Part shown: in pieces, positions 1 through 7,831 of the stretch
How positions within the stretch are numbered: position 1 is the first letter of the stretch
How the letters are laid out: every line of letters begins with the position of its first letter
Assembly (NCBI GenBank): GCA_964406155.1
Contig: CAYOQR010000001.1
Coordinates: forward strand, 124,001 to 188,000
DNA length: 64,000 nucleotides
Reading direction: 5' to 3'
DNA from: Dongia_B sp964406155
GTDB lineage: Bacteria; Pseudomonadota; Alphaproteobacteria; Dongiales; Dongiaceae
Program-made: the position numbers and the translations under genes
The notes under the pieces: model-generated
Told to the model about the DNA's origin: nothing
Seen by the model: the letters and a program-made list of their open reading frames with translations, nothing else
Databases searched by the model: none

Positions 1-346
1 CGAGATGAAGGCCTGGCTCGCCCATATGGTACTGGTCGATGTCCTGCCGACCGAGCCGCGCTTCGTCTATCGCCTGGTTGGCACTGGTGAGGTTGCCCAG
101 CGCCGCCGCGACCCGACCGGCCGGCCGGTGGCCGAAGCCTTTTTCGCCGAGAGCGCAGAAAAGGCGCTGCAGCAATACGATACCGTGGTGACCAGCCGCG
201 AGCCTCTCTTCTTCAACGAACCGTATCCGACGCCGCTGGGCAAAGTAGCCCATGATGACATTCTCTATCTGCCGCTGTCGGATGACGGCGAGACGGTCAA
301 CATGATCATGGTCTTCACCCATATGTGGGTGAAGGATAGCGACTGA
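1..346 (+). CDS. PAS domain protein (PAS_5 type), 3' part only
   Basis: This is the C-terminal part of a small PAS-domain protein; the frame is open to the left edge (the codon before the ATG at 5 is GAG), so the true start lies outside the window. About 113 residues are visible. The segments RFVYRLVGTGEV, GRPVAEAFF and the closing ILYLPLSDDGETVNMIMVF resemble the PAS_5 family, small alphaproteobacterial proteins of about 150 to 190 residues that often stand alone without a kinase domain. A ligand or partner cannot be named from the sequence. The family call rests on pattern memory, not on a search. Confidence 0.72.
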   Translation, partial: EMKAWLAHMVLVDVLPTEPRFVYRLVGTGEVAQRRRDPTGRPVAEAFFAESAEKALQQYDTVVTSREPLFFNEPYPTPLGKVAHDDILYLPLSDDGETVNMIMVFTHMWVKDSD

Positions 347-380
347 ACCGGTTCGGTTTCGTCGAATGGCCCCCAAAAGC

Positions 381-412
381 AAAACGGCGCCCCGAACGGA
401 GCGCCGTTTTTT
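381..412. terminator. Bidirectional intrinsic terminator
   Basis: A perfect 10-bp stem (AAAACGGCGC at 381-390 with GCGCCGTTTT at 401-410) closes a 10-nt loop. It is followed by T residues on the plus strand and, because the arm starts with AAAA, also on the minus strand. It sits between the convergent PAS gene and the aldehyde dehydrogenase gene and can serve both. Confidence 0.85.
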
Positions 413-431
413 ACGATTGATCCGTCGCCAA

Positions 432-1934
432 TCAGCCGACGTCGAACTTGATGCCCTGGGCGAGCGGCAGCTTGTCCGAATAGTTGATCGTATTGGTCGC
501 GCGGCGCATATAAGCGCGCCAGGCATCGGAACCGGATTCACGGCCGCCGCCGGTTTCCTTCTCGCCACCGAAGGCGCCGCCGATTTCCGCGCCCGACGGG
601 CCGATATTGACATTGGCGATGCCGCAATCGCTCCCCTGGGCCGAGAGGAAGAATTCAGCTTCGCGCAGATCCTGGGTGAAGATGCAGGACGACAGGCCCT
701 GGGGCACATCGTTTTGCAAGGCAATCGCCTCGTCGAATTTCTTATAGCTCAGCACATAAAGGATCGGCGCGAAGGTTTCCTCCTTCACTACCGCCGTCTG
801 ACCGGGCATTTCGACGATGGCCGGGCGGATGTAGAAGCCGTTTTCGCAGCCCTTCACCTTGACCCGTTCGCCGCCGGTGACCTTGCCGCCCTGCTCCTTC
901 GCGGCCTTCAGGGCCGCCTGCATGCGCTCGAAGGAGGCTTCGTCGATCAGCGGACCGACCAGGGTTTTGCTGTCCAGGGGATTGCCCACCGGCAAGTTGC
1001 CGTAAATCTTCTTCAAGCGCGGCAGCAGTTTGTCGCGCACGCTTTCATGCACGATCACGCGGCGCAGCGTGGTGCAGCGCTGACCGGCCGTGCCGACCGC
1101 CGAGAAGGTGATGGCCCGTACCGCCAGTTCTAGATCGGCACTGGGGCAGACGATCATGGCGTTGTTGCCGCCCAGTTCCAGCAGCGACCGGCCGAAGCGC
1201 GCGGCGACGCGCGGGCCGACTTCGCGGCCCATGCGGGTCGAACCGGTGGCGCTGACCAGCGCGACACGCTTGTCATCGACCACGACTTCGCCGACCTCAC
1301 GGCCGCCGATCACGACTTCCAGCAGGCCCTTCGGCGCATTGCCGAACTTCTTCGCGGCCTTCTCGAAGATCTTCTGGCAGGCAAGAGCCGTCAGCGGATT
1401 CTTTTCCGAGGGCTTCCACACCACGGCATTGCCGCAGACGATGGCGAGCGCCGTGTTCCAGGACCAGACGGCGACCGGGAAATTGAAGGCGCTGATGACG
1501 CCGACCACGCCGAGCGGATGCCAGGTCTCCATCATGCGATGGCCCGGCCGTTCAGAGGCGATGGTGAGACCGTAAAGCTGGCGCGACAGCCCGACGGCGA
1601 AATCGCAGATGTCGATCATTTCCTGAACTTCGCCCAGGCCTTCCTGGACGATCTTGCCGACCTCGTGGGACACCAGGGCGCCCAGGGCCTCCTTATGGGC
1701 ACGCAGCTCCTCGCCGAACAGGCGGATCAGCTCGCCACGCTGCGGCGCCGGCACCGCACGCCAGGCCTTGAAGGCCTCGTCGGCGCGGGCGATCTTCTTT
1801 TCTGCCGCCGCCTTGCTGTCGGTCTTGACCTTGGCCATGACGCTGCCATCGATCGGCGAACGGGCGATCAGATCGCCGCTTTTCAGGTCCTTGGCATCAA
1901 GGCCGAGCTGCTTCAGCACTTTGGTAATCGACAT
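432..1934 (-). CDS. Aldehyde dehydrogenase, ALDH7/AmaB-like (semialdehyde dehydrogenase)
   Basis: This 500-residue protein is an NAD(P)-dependent aldehyde dehydrogenase that oxidises an aldehyde to its carboxylic acid. The catalytic Glu motif LELGGNN and the catalytic Cys motif GQRCTT are both present, as is FNFPVAVW near the cofactor site. The GTAGQRCTTLRR context and overall length fit the ALDH7 group, which includes L-aminoadipate-semialdehyde (piperideine-6-carboxylate) dehydrogenase AmaB/PcD of lysine catabolism. The ATG at 1934 is preferred over one 39 bases upstream because GGAGA lies at good spacing before it. No lysine-catabolism partner is adjacent, so the substrate is inferred from family resemblance only. 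Confidence 0.9.
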   Translation of the reverse strand: MSITKVLKQLGLDAKDLKSGDLIARSPIDGSVMAKVKTDSKAAAEKKIARADEAFKAWRAVPAPQRGELIRLFGEELRAHKEALGALVSHEVGKIVQEGLGEVQEMIDICDFAVGLSRQLYGLTIASERPGHRMMETWHPLGVVGVISAFNFPVAVWSWNTALAIVCGNAVVWKPSEKNPLTALACQKIFEKAAKKFGNAPKGLLEVVIGGREVGEVVVDDKRVALVSATGSTRMGREVGPRVAARFGRSLLELGGNNAMIVCPSADLELAVRAITFSAVGTAGQRCTTLRRVIVHESVRDKLLPRLKKIYGNLPVGNPLDSKTLVGPLIDEASFERMQAALKAAKEQGGKVTGGERVKVKGCENGFYIRPAIVEMPGQTAVVKEETFAPILYVLSYKKFDEAIALQNDVPQGLSSCIFTQDLREAEFFLSAQGSDCGIANVNIGPSGAEIGGAFGGEKETGGGRESGSDAWRAYMRRATNTINYSDKLPLAQGIKFDVG

Positions 1935-2123
1935 GGGGTCTCCATTATGAAAGGCATCGCCAGATGGCTCCAATCCATGCGGGAAGGGTCAGGCACTGTC
2001 AACCGGCGGAATGCCGGAAGGCCTTGCGACCTGACGGGGCTTGCGGCAGCATGCCGTCAGATTGCATGCTGAGCGCCAAATTGCATGCGGAAAGTCAAAA
2101 GTGAAAAGGATGGGAGACAGACG

Positions 2124-2900
2124 ATGATCAGCCGGCGGGTGACGGGAAAAGCCAGCCCCAGCATGTCGACCGGGACAGCCTCGGGGATCTCCTTTCGGAT
2201 TGTGCGGAAATCACCTCTGTCCGCCGCTTTCCTGACCCTCGCCATCCTTGCCGGCACCTTGTCCTGGTCGCTGACCGTGGCGTCGCGCCCGGCGGCCGCC
2301 GACAGCACGCTCAGCATCGACCCGATCCAGGAGGACCAGCATGGCGAAAGCTGGGCCGCCGTCGGCGAAATGGTGATGCGCTATTACACCGTTCCCAATA
2401 CGGGCCCCAATGACGATTATCAATGCGGGCTGACGCACTATCTGAACGGCCAGGACGTGTCGGCCGATTGCGCGACGCCGGTCAAGCTCGGTGCGTTCCA
2501 GGCGATCCTCAAGATCATTTCCGGCTATCAGCCCTATGCCTATAAGTATTTCCAGGAAGACCCGGTGACGATGCGCTTCGAGCAGGCCAAGGTGCTGCCG
2601 GCCGACGAAGTCATCCACGAAATCGAATTCGAGCGGCCCATCGTCGTCGCCATCGAGCCGCCGAAAGTCTCGGACGCCGATAAGAATACCAAACAGGTCG
2701 CCCTGATCGTCGGCTACAAGGGAACGGCGGACCATCTGCAGATCATCATCAACGACCCCAAGGTCTATGAGCTCGGCTCGGATCCTTATGTCGATGCAGG
2801 TGCCAGCGCCCTCGACAGCGGCCAGTACCTGATAAATTACAAGGATTTCATCAAGGAAATGCGCTGGACCGCCAGCATCTACCGGATCAAGCCGCAATAA
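2124..2900 (+). CDS. Secreted papain-like (C39-like) protein, catalytic Cys and His replaced
   Basis: This 258-residue protein has an N-terminal hydrophobic signal segment (about residues 30-55) ending near an AAA-D junction, so it is probably exported. The mature part aligns by eye with papain-like C39-type domains. ESWAAVGEMVMRYY (75-88) takes the place of the usual WCWAA motif, the later QCGL and DCA cysteines (101 and 116) occupy the usual conserved spots, and VALIVGY followed by NDP (192-211) matches the C-terminal half. The nucleophile Cys reads as Ser76, and the usual His before the VxIVGY strand reads as Gln191, so it is probably not a working cysteine peptidase. Start 2124 has GGGAG 7 nt upstream. 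The family call is inference. Confidence 0.6.
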   Translation: MISRRVTGKASPSMSTGTASGISFRIVRKSPLSAAFLTLAILAGTLSWSLTVASRPAAADSTLSIDPIQEDQHGESWAAVGEMVMRYYTVPNTGPNDDYQCGLTHYLNGQDVSADCATPVKLGAFQAILKIISGYQPYAYKYFQEDPVTMRFEQAKVLPADEVIHEIEFERPIVVAIEPPKVSDADKNTKQVALIVGYKGTADHLQIIINDPKVYELGSDPYVDAGASALDSGQYLINYKDFIKEMRWTASIYRIKPQ

Positions 2901-2972
2901 GCGCCGGCAACCACGCAGCAAGAAGACCCTGCCGCCACCGAGCGAAGGGGCATCCTGCGGGTCGTAGAGTGA

Positions 2973-3000
2973 AGCACCCACCCGCCTTCGCCTGGGTGCT
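2973..3000. repeat. Hairpin after the papain-like gene
   Basis: AGCACCCA (2973-2980) and TGGGTGCT (2993-3000) form a perfect 8-bp stem around a 12-nt loop about 70 bases after the stop of the preceding gene. There is no T-run after it, so its use as a terminator is uncertain. The rest of 2901-3150 shows nothing I recognise. Confidence 0.45.
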
Positions 3001-3156
3001 CGTTCACGGCAATCCGACGATCGATCAAATTCACGCACGCGGCACTGTCGCGTCCGATCAGATCGTCGGCACTTTGAACGTTGTCCTGCGAAAGGCCTTC
3101 AGGATGGGCCCAACCCGAAGGCTTCTACAGGCAATCATGTTTTCAGCAAGAAAATG

Positions 3157-3250
3157 CTAGAGCGCGATGCTTATCGCCCTCTCATTTACTGAATAGAGGC
3201 GGATTCAGCTCGCAAGTAAAATCGCCTCAGCGATTCCACTTGCGAGCATC
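3157..3250. repeat. Three-hairpin dispersed element, copy A
   Basis: Three hairpins lie side by side. The first is 3159-3168 with 3173-3182 (one mismatch). The second is CTGAAT with ATTCAG around an 8-nt loop (3188-3207). The third is GCTCGCAAGT with ACTTGCGAGC (3208-3247), with an inner ATCGC/GCGAT pair. The second and third are repeated at 52728-52787. The element lies between convergent genes, 25 bases from the stop of the AhpD-like gene. The motif CTAGAGCGCGATGC at its left end recurs at about 3699-3712. Confidence 0.8.
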
Positions 3251-3274
3251 AGACTCTAACGAAGCGCCAGCGGA

Positions 3275-3616
3275 TCAGCCCTGCTTCGCCGCATAGGCAT
3301 CCATGACGCGCGAGGAATAGACCAGGGCCGCGCCGGCATTGAGGGCAACCGCAACACCGAGTGCTTCGGCGATTTCCTCCTTGCTCGCCCCCTGCTTGAT
3401 CGCCGCATCAGTATGAACGGTGATGCAGCCGTCGCAGCGTGTCGTCACGGCCACCGCCAAGGCGATCAGCTCCCGGGTCTTGGCATCGAGATGTCCGGTC
3501 TGCTTCCCGGCCCCCGACAGCGTCTGATAGCCCTTCACCGTGTCCGGCGATAACTTCGCGAAATCGCCGATTGTGGTCATGAGTTGCTGACGATAGGCAT
3601 TCCAATCGAGCATCAT
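3275..3616 (-). CDS. Carboxymuconolactone decarboxylase / AhpD-like protein
   Basis: This 113-residue protein is a one-domain AhpD-like fold member. The redox motif CDGC (Cys61, Cys64) with His68 four residues later matches the CxxC-x3-H active site of AhpD-type alkylhydroperoxidases, which act as thiol-dependent peroxide-reducing or disulfide-reducing proteins. The following helix (AAIKQGASKEEIAEALGVAVALNAG) is also typical. The start at 3616 is chosen because GGAGGAG lies 7 nt upstream; the longer open frame to 3739 has no such site. No partner peroxiredoxin gene is next to it, so its physiological substrate is unknown. Confidence 0.88.
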   Translation of the reverse strand: MMLDWNAYRQQLMTTIGDFAKLSPDTVKGYQTLSGAGKQTGHLDAKTRELIALAVAVTTRCDGCITVHTDAAIKQGASKEEIAEALGVAVALNAGAALVYSSRVMDAYAAKQG

Positions 3617-3792
3617 GTGATCACTCCTCCATTCTGGATTTTCGGTTTGGCTGGACGCGTCCGGTGAAGTGGTCAGGTCCACCGCCGGATCGGGCATCCT
3701 AGAGCGCGATGCTGTCAGATTGACGCATGGTTGTTGCAATCCGGGACAGTATCACCCCCATGGCTAGACCCGCGCTGGGTGCCAAAATTCCC

Positions 3793-3821
3793 TTGACGCC
3801 GCAGCGCAGCATAGGTAAAAG
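3793..3821 (+). promoter_or_regulatory. Candidate promoter of the rhlE leader
   Basis: TTGACG (3793-3798) and TAAAAG (3816-3821) are separated by exactly 17 bases, a sigma-70-like arrangement with a weak -10. Transcription from it would start near 3829 and give a leader of about 240 nt before rhlE. Confidence 0.45.
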
Positions 3822-3865
3822 ATGCTGTCATTTCTCGTGACCGCGCGCAGACGCCTTTACATCAT

Positions 3866-3890
3866 GCGCTTGATTCAGAAGCGCTTTTTT
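3866..3890 (+). terminator. Terminator-like hairpin inside the rhlE leader (attenuator candidate)
   Basis: GCGCTT (3866-3871) pairs with AAGCGC (3879-3884) around a 7-nt loop and runs straight into six T residues (3885-3890), which is the form of an intrinsic terminator. It lies about 40-60 nt into the predicted transcript and about 180 nt before the rhlE start, so it could abort transcription of the helicase gene. An open frame (ATG 3864 or 3822, stop 4062-4064) spans the hairpin and ends 6 bases before rhlE, so its translation could disrupt the hairpin. The stem and T-run are seen; attenuation is inference. Confidence 0.5.
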
Positions 3891-4070
3891 GACCGGCGTC
3901 GCGTCTTGAGATTCATCGACAAACCCAATGGTTCCGCGCTTGCGCGCCTCGGGATCATGATGCCGGCCTCGAAAGGCCGTCGTCCGTCGGTGCGTCGCGC
4001 GCGGTTTCCCGCCAGTTTGATGCCTTCCGGACGCGGTTTGTTTGCGGTCGCCGAAAGGACATGACGTAGT

Positions 4071-5879
4071 ATGACCACCTTTTCCGAACTCGGTCTGATC
4101 GCGCCGCTGATGCAGGCGCTTGCCGAGGAGAACTACTCGACGCCGACGCCGATTCAGGCGCAGTCGATCCCCCATCTGCTGGCCGGCCGCGATCTCCTCG
4201 GCCTGGCGCAGACCGGTACCGGCAAGACCGCCGCCTTCACCCTCCCCACCCTGCAGCGCCTGATGGAGAAGAAGGGCCGCCCGGCGCCGAAATCCACCCG
4301 CGTGCTGATCCTCTGCCCGACCCGCGAACTGGCGGTGCAGATTCAGGAATCGATCCGCACTTATGGCCGCCATCTGCCGCTGCGCAGCACCATGATCTTC
4401 GGCGGTGTCACGCAATTCTCCCAGGTCCGCGCCATGCAACGCGGTGTCGATCTGGTGGTGGCGACGCCGGGCCGTCTGCGCGACCTGATCAATCAGGGCC
4501 ATATGGATCTGAAGAGTGTCGAGGTGCTGATCCTCGACGAAGCCGACCGCATGCTCGACATGGGCTTCCTGCCGGAGATCCGGAAGATCGTCGCCCTGGT
4601 GCCGCAGCAGCGCCAGACCCTGCTCTTCTCCGCCACCATGCCGCGCGAGATCAGCGATCTCGCCTATAGCCTGCTCAACAATCCGGAGCGGGTCGAAGTG
4701 GCACCGGTCTCCTCGACGGCCGAGCGCGTCGAGCAGCGCCTCTACCATGTCGCGAAGAGCAACAAGCGTGCCCTCCTGGCGCATATCCTGCGCAGCCATC
4801 AGGTCGATCGTGCGCTGATCTTCGCCCGCACCAAGCACGGTGCCGACCGGATCGCCGAGAATCTGGAGAAGGACGGCTTCGAGGCCGCCGTGATCCACGG
4901 CAACAAGTCGCAGAACGCCCGCCAGCGCGCCATCGGCGACCTGAAGAGCGGCCGTCTCAACCTGCTGATCGCGACCGACATTGCCGCGCGCGGCATCGAT
5001 ATCGACGGCGTCACCCATGTGATCAATGTCGATCTGCCGAACGAGCCGGAGAGCTATGTCCACCGCATCGGCCGCACGGCGCGGGCCGGCGCCTCGGGTA
5101 TCGCCCTCTCCTTCTGCGACGTCGAGGAACGCGCCTTCCTGCGCGATATCGAGAAGATCACCCGGCAGCAGATTCCGGTGATCGAGGACCATCCCTTCAC
5201 CGGTGATCTTCCGCCGCTCGATGTGATCGGTCCAAAGCCGAAACGTGGTGGCGGTGGCCGCCAGGAGCGTGCGCCCCGTCCCGGCCAGGCCAAGCGTAAG
5301 CGCGAAGCCACCCGTACGCGCGACGACCGCGCCGCCTTCGCCGCCGAACTGGATCAGGCCGACAGCCGTCCAACCGCTCGTCCCGCTCCTCGTCCCGCTG
5401 CCCGTCCGGCCGAACATCGGCATGCTGACCAGCGGCGCGACTCCCAGCACCGCGATGACCGCAATCGCCAGGATCGCGGCAACCGCCACCTGTCGCAGCC
5501 AGCGGCCATGATCCGCGAGTTGGAAGCGCGCGAAGATCGCCGAAGCCGCGATCACCGTAACGATGATCAGCGTCAGGATGGCCAGCGTCACGAGGGGCAG
5601 CGCAAGACTGCTTCGCATCGGGATGGCCAGCACCATGATAACCGGCGCCAGGAAAGCCGCGGCACCGATAACCGCCACGGCGAAGGCCGCGGCCGCGAGG
5701 ACCGCAACCATCACCAAGCCGGCAAAGGCAAATCCGGCAACCGCAATCATCGCCAGGACGGCCAGCAGCGCGGTCCGCGCAATGCTGGTGGCGGCAAGTC
5801 CCGGAACGGTCAGACGCAGGGTGGTCAATCTCACGGCGGCCAGCAGCGCCTGAAGCGTAACAACAATCAGCCGCGCTGA
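4071..5879 (+). CDS. rhlE: DEAD-box RNA helicase, RhlE type
   Basis: This 602-residue protein is an ATP-dependent RNA helicase. The core shows the Q motif region PTPIQAQSIP, motif I AQTGTGKT, motif II DEAD in LDEADRMLDMGF, motif III SAT, and motif VI HRIGRTARAG, together covering about residues 1-370. RhlE-type helicases act in ribosome assembly and RNA turnover and are often cold-induced. After about residue 385 comes a long low-complexity tail rich in Arg, Asp, Gln and His, probably disordered and RNA-binding. The start follows an unusual leader of about 240 nt. A 668-codon open frame on the opposite strand is a composition shadow. Confidence 0.93.
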   Translation: MTTFSELGLIAPLMQALAEENYSTPTPIQAQSIPHLLAGRDLLGLAQTGTGKTAAFTLPTLQRLMEKKGRPAPKSTRVLILCPTRELAVQIQESIRTYGRHLPLRSTMIFGGVTQFSQVRAMQRGVDLVVATPGRLRDLINQGHMDLKSVEVLILDEADRMLDMGFLPEIRKIVALVPQQRQTLLFSATMPREISDLAYSLLNNPERVEVAPVSSTAERVEQRLYHVAKSNKRALLAHILRSHQVDRALIFARTKHGADRIAENLEKDGFEAAVIHGNKSQNARQRAIGDLKSGRLNLLIATDIAARGIDIDGVTHVINVDLPNEPESYVHRIGRTARAGASGIALSFCDVEERAFLRDIEKITRQQIPVIEDHPFTGDLPPLDVIGPKPKRGGGGRQERAPRPGQAKRKREATRTRDDRAAFAAELDQADSRPTARPAPRPAARPAEHRHADQRRDSQHRDDRNRQDRGNRHLSQPAAMIRELEAREDRRSRDHRNDDQRQDGQRHEGQRKTASHRDGQHHDNRRQESRGTDNRHGEGRGREDRNHHQAGKGKSGNRNHRQDGQQRGPRNAGGGKSRNGQTQGGQSHGGQQRLKRNNNQPR

Positions 5880-5898
5880 TTCTTCACATACATGCGTG

Positions 5899-5930
5899 CA
5901 GGATCGGATCTGACATGATCCGGTCCTGCC
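5899..5930. terminator. Strong hairpin between convergent rhlE and chemoreceptor genes
   Basis: A 13-bp stem (5899-5911 with 5918-5930, one T-G pair) closes a 6-nt loop between two convergent genes. There is no clear T-run on either side, so it may act as a weak or processing-linked terminator. Confidence 0.55.
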
Positions 5931-5945
5931 TCTCGCCCAAAACAG

Positions 5946-7637
5946 TCAAGCAGCCCGCACCACGGCCAGGAATTTGCTCACCTCGCCGCGCAACAGGGCA
6001 CCCTGCTGCGCCAGATCCCGGCTGGCATTGAGGACCTGCAGGGCGGAGGCTCCGGTATCGCCGGCGGCCTGGGTGACGCTGGTGATATTGACCGAGACAT
6101 CCTGCGTGCCGATGGCGGCCTGCTGAATGTTTCGGGCGATCTCCTGGGTCGCCGCTTCCTGCTCCTCGACGGCCGACGAAATAGTCACCGCGATCTCGTC
6201 GATCCGGCTGATAACGTGGCCGATGCCATCGACCATGGAGACGACATCCGTGGTCGCGCCCTGCATGGTCGTGATCTGATCGCCGATCTCCTCGGTCGCC
6301 TTGGCCGTCTGGGTCGCCAGTGCCTTGACCTCGGATGCCACCACCGCAAAGCCCTTCCCGGCGGCACCGGCCCGCGCGGCTTCAATTGTCGCATTCAAGG
6401 CAAGCAGGCTGGTTTGGCTGGCCACGTCGTTGATGAGGTCGATCACCTTGCCGATCCGCTGAGCGGCCTCCGTCAGCCCCTTCACGGACACATTGGCATG
6501 CTCGATCTTGGTCACGGCCTGTTCGGTGACCTTCGCCGATTCCGTCACCTGGCCGCCGATCTCCTTGACCGAGGCCGTCAATTCCTCGGCGGCACCGGCC
6601 ACCATCTGCACATTGGCTGAAGCCTGCTCGGACGCGGCGGCAACCGTCGTCGCCTGACGGCTGGTTTCCTCGGCGGTGGCAGTCATCGCCGTCGCCGTGG
6701 TCTGCAACTCCGTCGCCGCCGATGAGACCAGTTCGACGATGCCGCCGACGCTTCTCTCGAAGCCGTCGGCAAGCTCGTTCATCGCCCGGCGTTTCTCGTC
6801 GGCAGCTCGGCGCTCCATTTCCTTCTGCTCGGCTTCGAGACGCCGCATCTCGATCGCATTCGCCTTGAAGACATCCAGCGCACGCGCCATGTCGCCGATC
6901 TCGTTGCGGTTGTCACGGCCGGCAATCTCCACGGAGAGATCGTTTTTCGACAATTGCAGCATCGCGCCGGTGATCCGCTTGAGGGGCCGCAGGACACCGC
7001 CGAACGTGGCCAGAAGCGCGATGGCGCCAGCTATTGCGGCAGCGATCGCGACGATACCGAAGACGATGGACACCGCCTTGGCATCGCGTTCAAAGCTGCT
7101 CTTGATATCGGCCGACACGCGAAGCTGATGCTCCACCAATTCAGCAATACCCTCGGATACAGGATCGATGATCTGATAAAGCTCGCTATCGATCAGTTGA
7201 TCGAGGGCCGTCCGGTCCTCACGCCGCAATGCGTCGACAAGCCGGTGGGAAAGATCCTTCGCCTTGTCGATCTGCGGCTTCAGCTCACTCGTCGACTGGC
7301 GCTCATCATCGTCCAGCCGGGTCTTCAGATAAGCCGACCAATCCCGGTCGATCCGGTCCTGCGCCTTGGTGATGGCGTCGATGGCATCGGGCGCTTTCAG
7401 GTGGCCGTTACGCATCTTGTGCGACGTATCGACGATATTGACCGCGAACATATCCGCGATCGCCTTCAGATTCCGCAGCGGGATCACCCGGTCATTGTAT
7501 AACGTCTCAAATCCAGCTTCCGCCTTGCGCGTGGCGTACCAGCCTGATCCGATCCCTGCGATCAGCGCCAATGCCAGCATCGCAAGCACAGCGCAGAGCT
7601 GAAACTTGATCGAAATATTTCCAGCGACTTTCCGCAT
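5946..7637 (-). CDS. Methyl-accepting chemotaxis protein
   Basis: This 563-residue inner-membrane receptor has the classical layout: a first membrane segment (about residues 12-32), a periplasmic helical region of about 150 residues resembling the four-helix-bundle ligand domain, and a second membrane segment (about 190-212, VFGIVAIAAAIAGAIALLA). A HAMP domain beginning LRPLKRITGAM follows, then a cytoplasmic signalling domain. The hairpin tip that binds CheA and CheW is visible around LLALNATIEAARAGAAGKGFAVVA. It senses a chemical and controls the flagellar motor through CheA, but the ligand cannot be read from the sequence. No che genes are adjacent, so it is a dispersed receptor. Confidence 0.95.
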   Translation of the reverse strand: MRKVAGNISIKFQLCAVLAMLALALIAGIGSGWYATRKAEAGFETLYNDRVIPLRNLKAIADMFAVNIVDTSHKMRNGHLKAPDAIDAITKAQDRIDRDWSAYLKTRLDDDERQSTSELKPQIDKAKDLSHRLVDALRREDRTALDQLIDSELYQIIDPVSEGIAELVEHQLRVSADIKSSFERDAKAVSIVFGIVAIAAAIAGAIALLATFGGVLRPLKRITGAMLQLSKNDLSVEIAGRDNRNEIGDMARALDVFKANAIEMRRLEAEQKEMERRAADEKRRAMNELADGFERSVGGIVELVSSAATELQTTATAMTATAEETSRQATTVAAASEQASANVQMVAGAAEELTASVKEIGGQVTESAKVTEQAVTKIEHANVSVKGLTEAAQRIGKVIDLINDVASQTSLLALNATIEAARAGAAGKGFAVVASEVKALATQTAKATEEIGDQITTMQGATTDVVSMVDGIGHVISRIDEIAVTISSAVEEQEAATQEIARNIQQAAIGTQDVSVNITSVTQAAGDTGASALQVLNASRDLAQQGALLRGEVSKFLAVVRAA

Positions 7638-7831
7638 GATCGCCCCCGCTCTTTCGACAGACCCGATATTGGGCAGGAATTATTTCTCCCCACGGGTCAG
7701 TCAAACGCGGAAGTCGTAATGTTTTCCTTAAATCTAAGGAAAATTGTCTTCACGAAAGAATATACTATCTATCAACCATGATCTCTGTATCGATGTATTA
7801 ATGAGTTAAGTATCTACGCGGTCGGGAAGTG

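Noticed and set aside
3822..4064. 80-codon frame before rhlE as an independent gene
   Set aside because: Kept only as a possible regulatory upstream frame; its first ATG precedes the predicted transcript start and the product is an Arg-rich sequence without family.
3828..5834. 668-codon open frame opposite rhlE, starting with apparent membrane helices
   Set aside because: The hydrophobic start is the mirror of the low-complexity charged tail of the helicase; no independent support.
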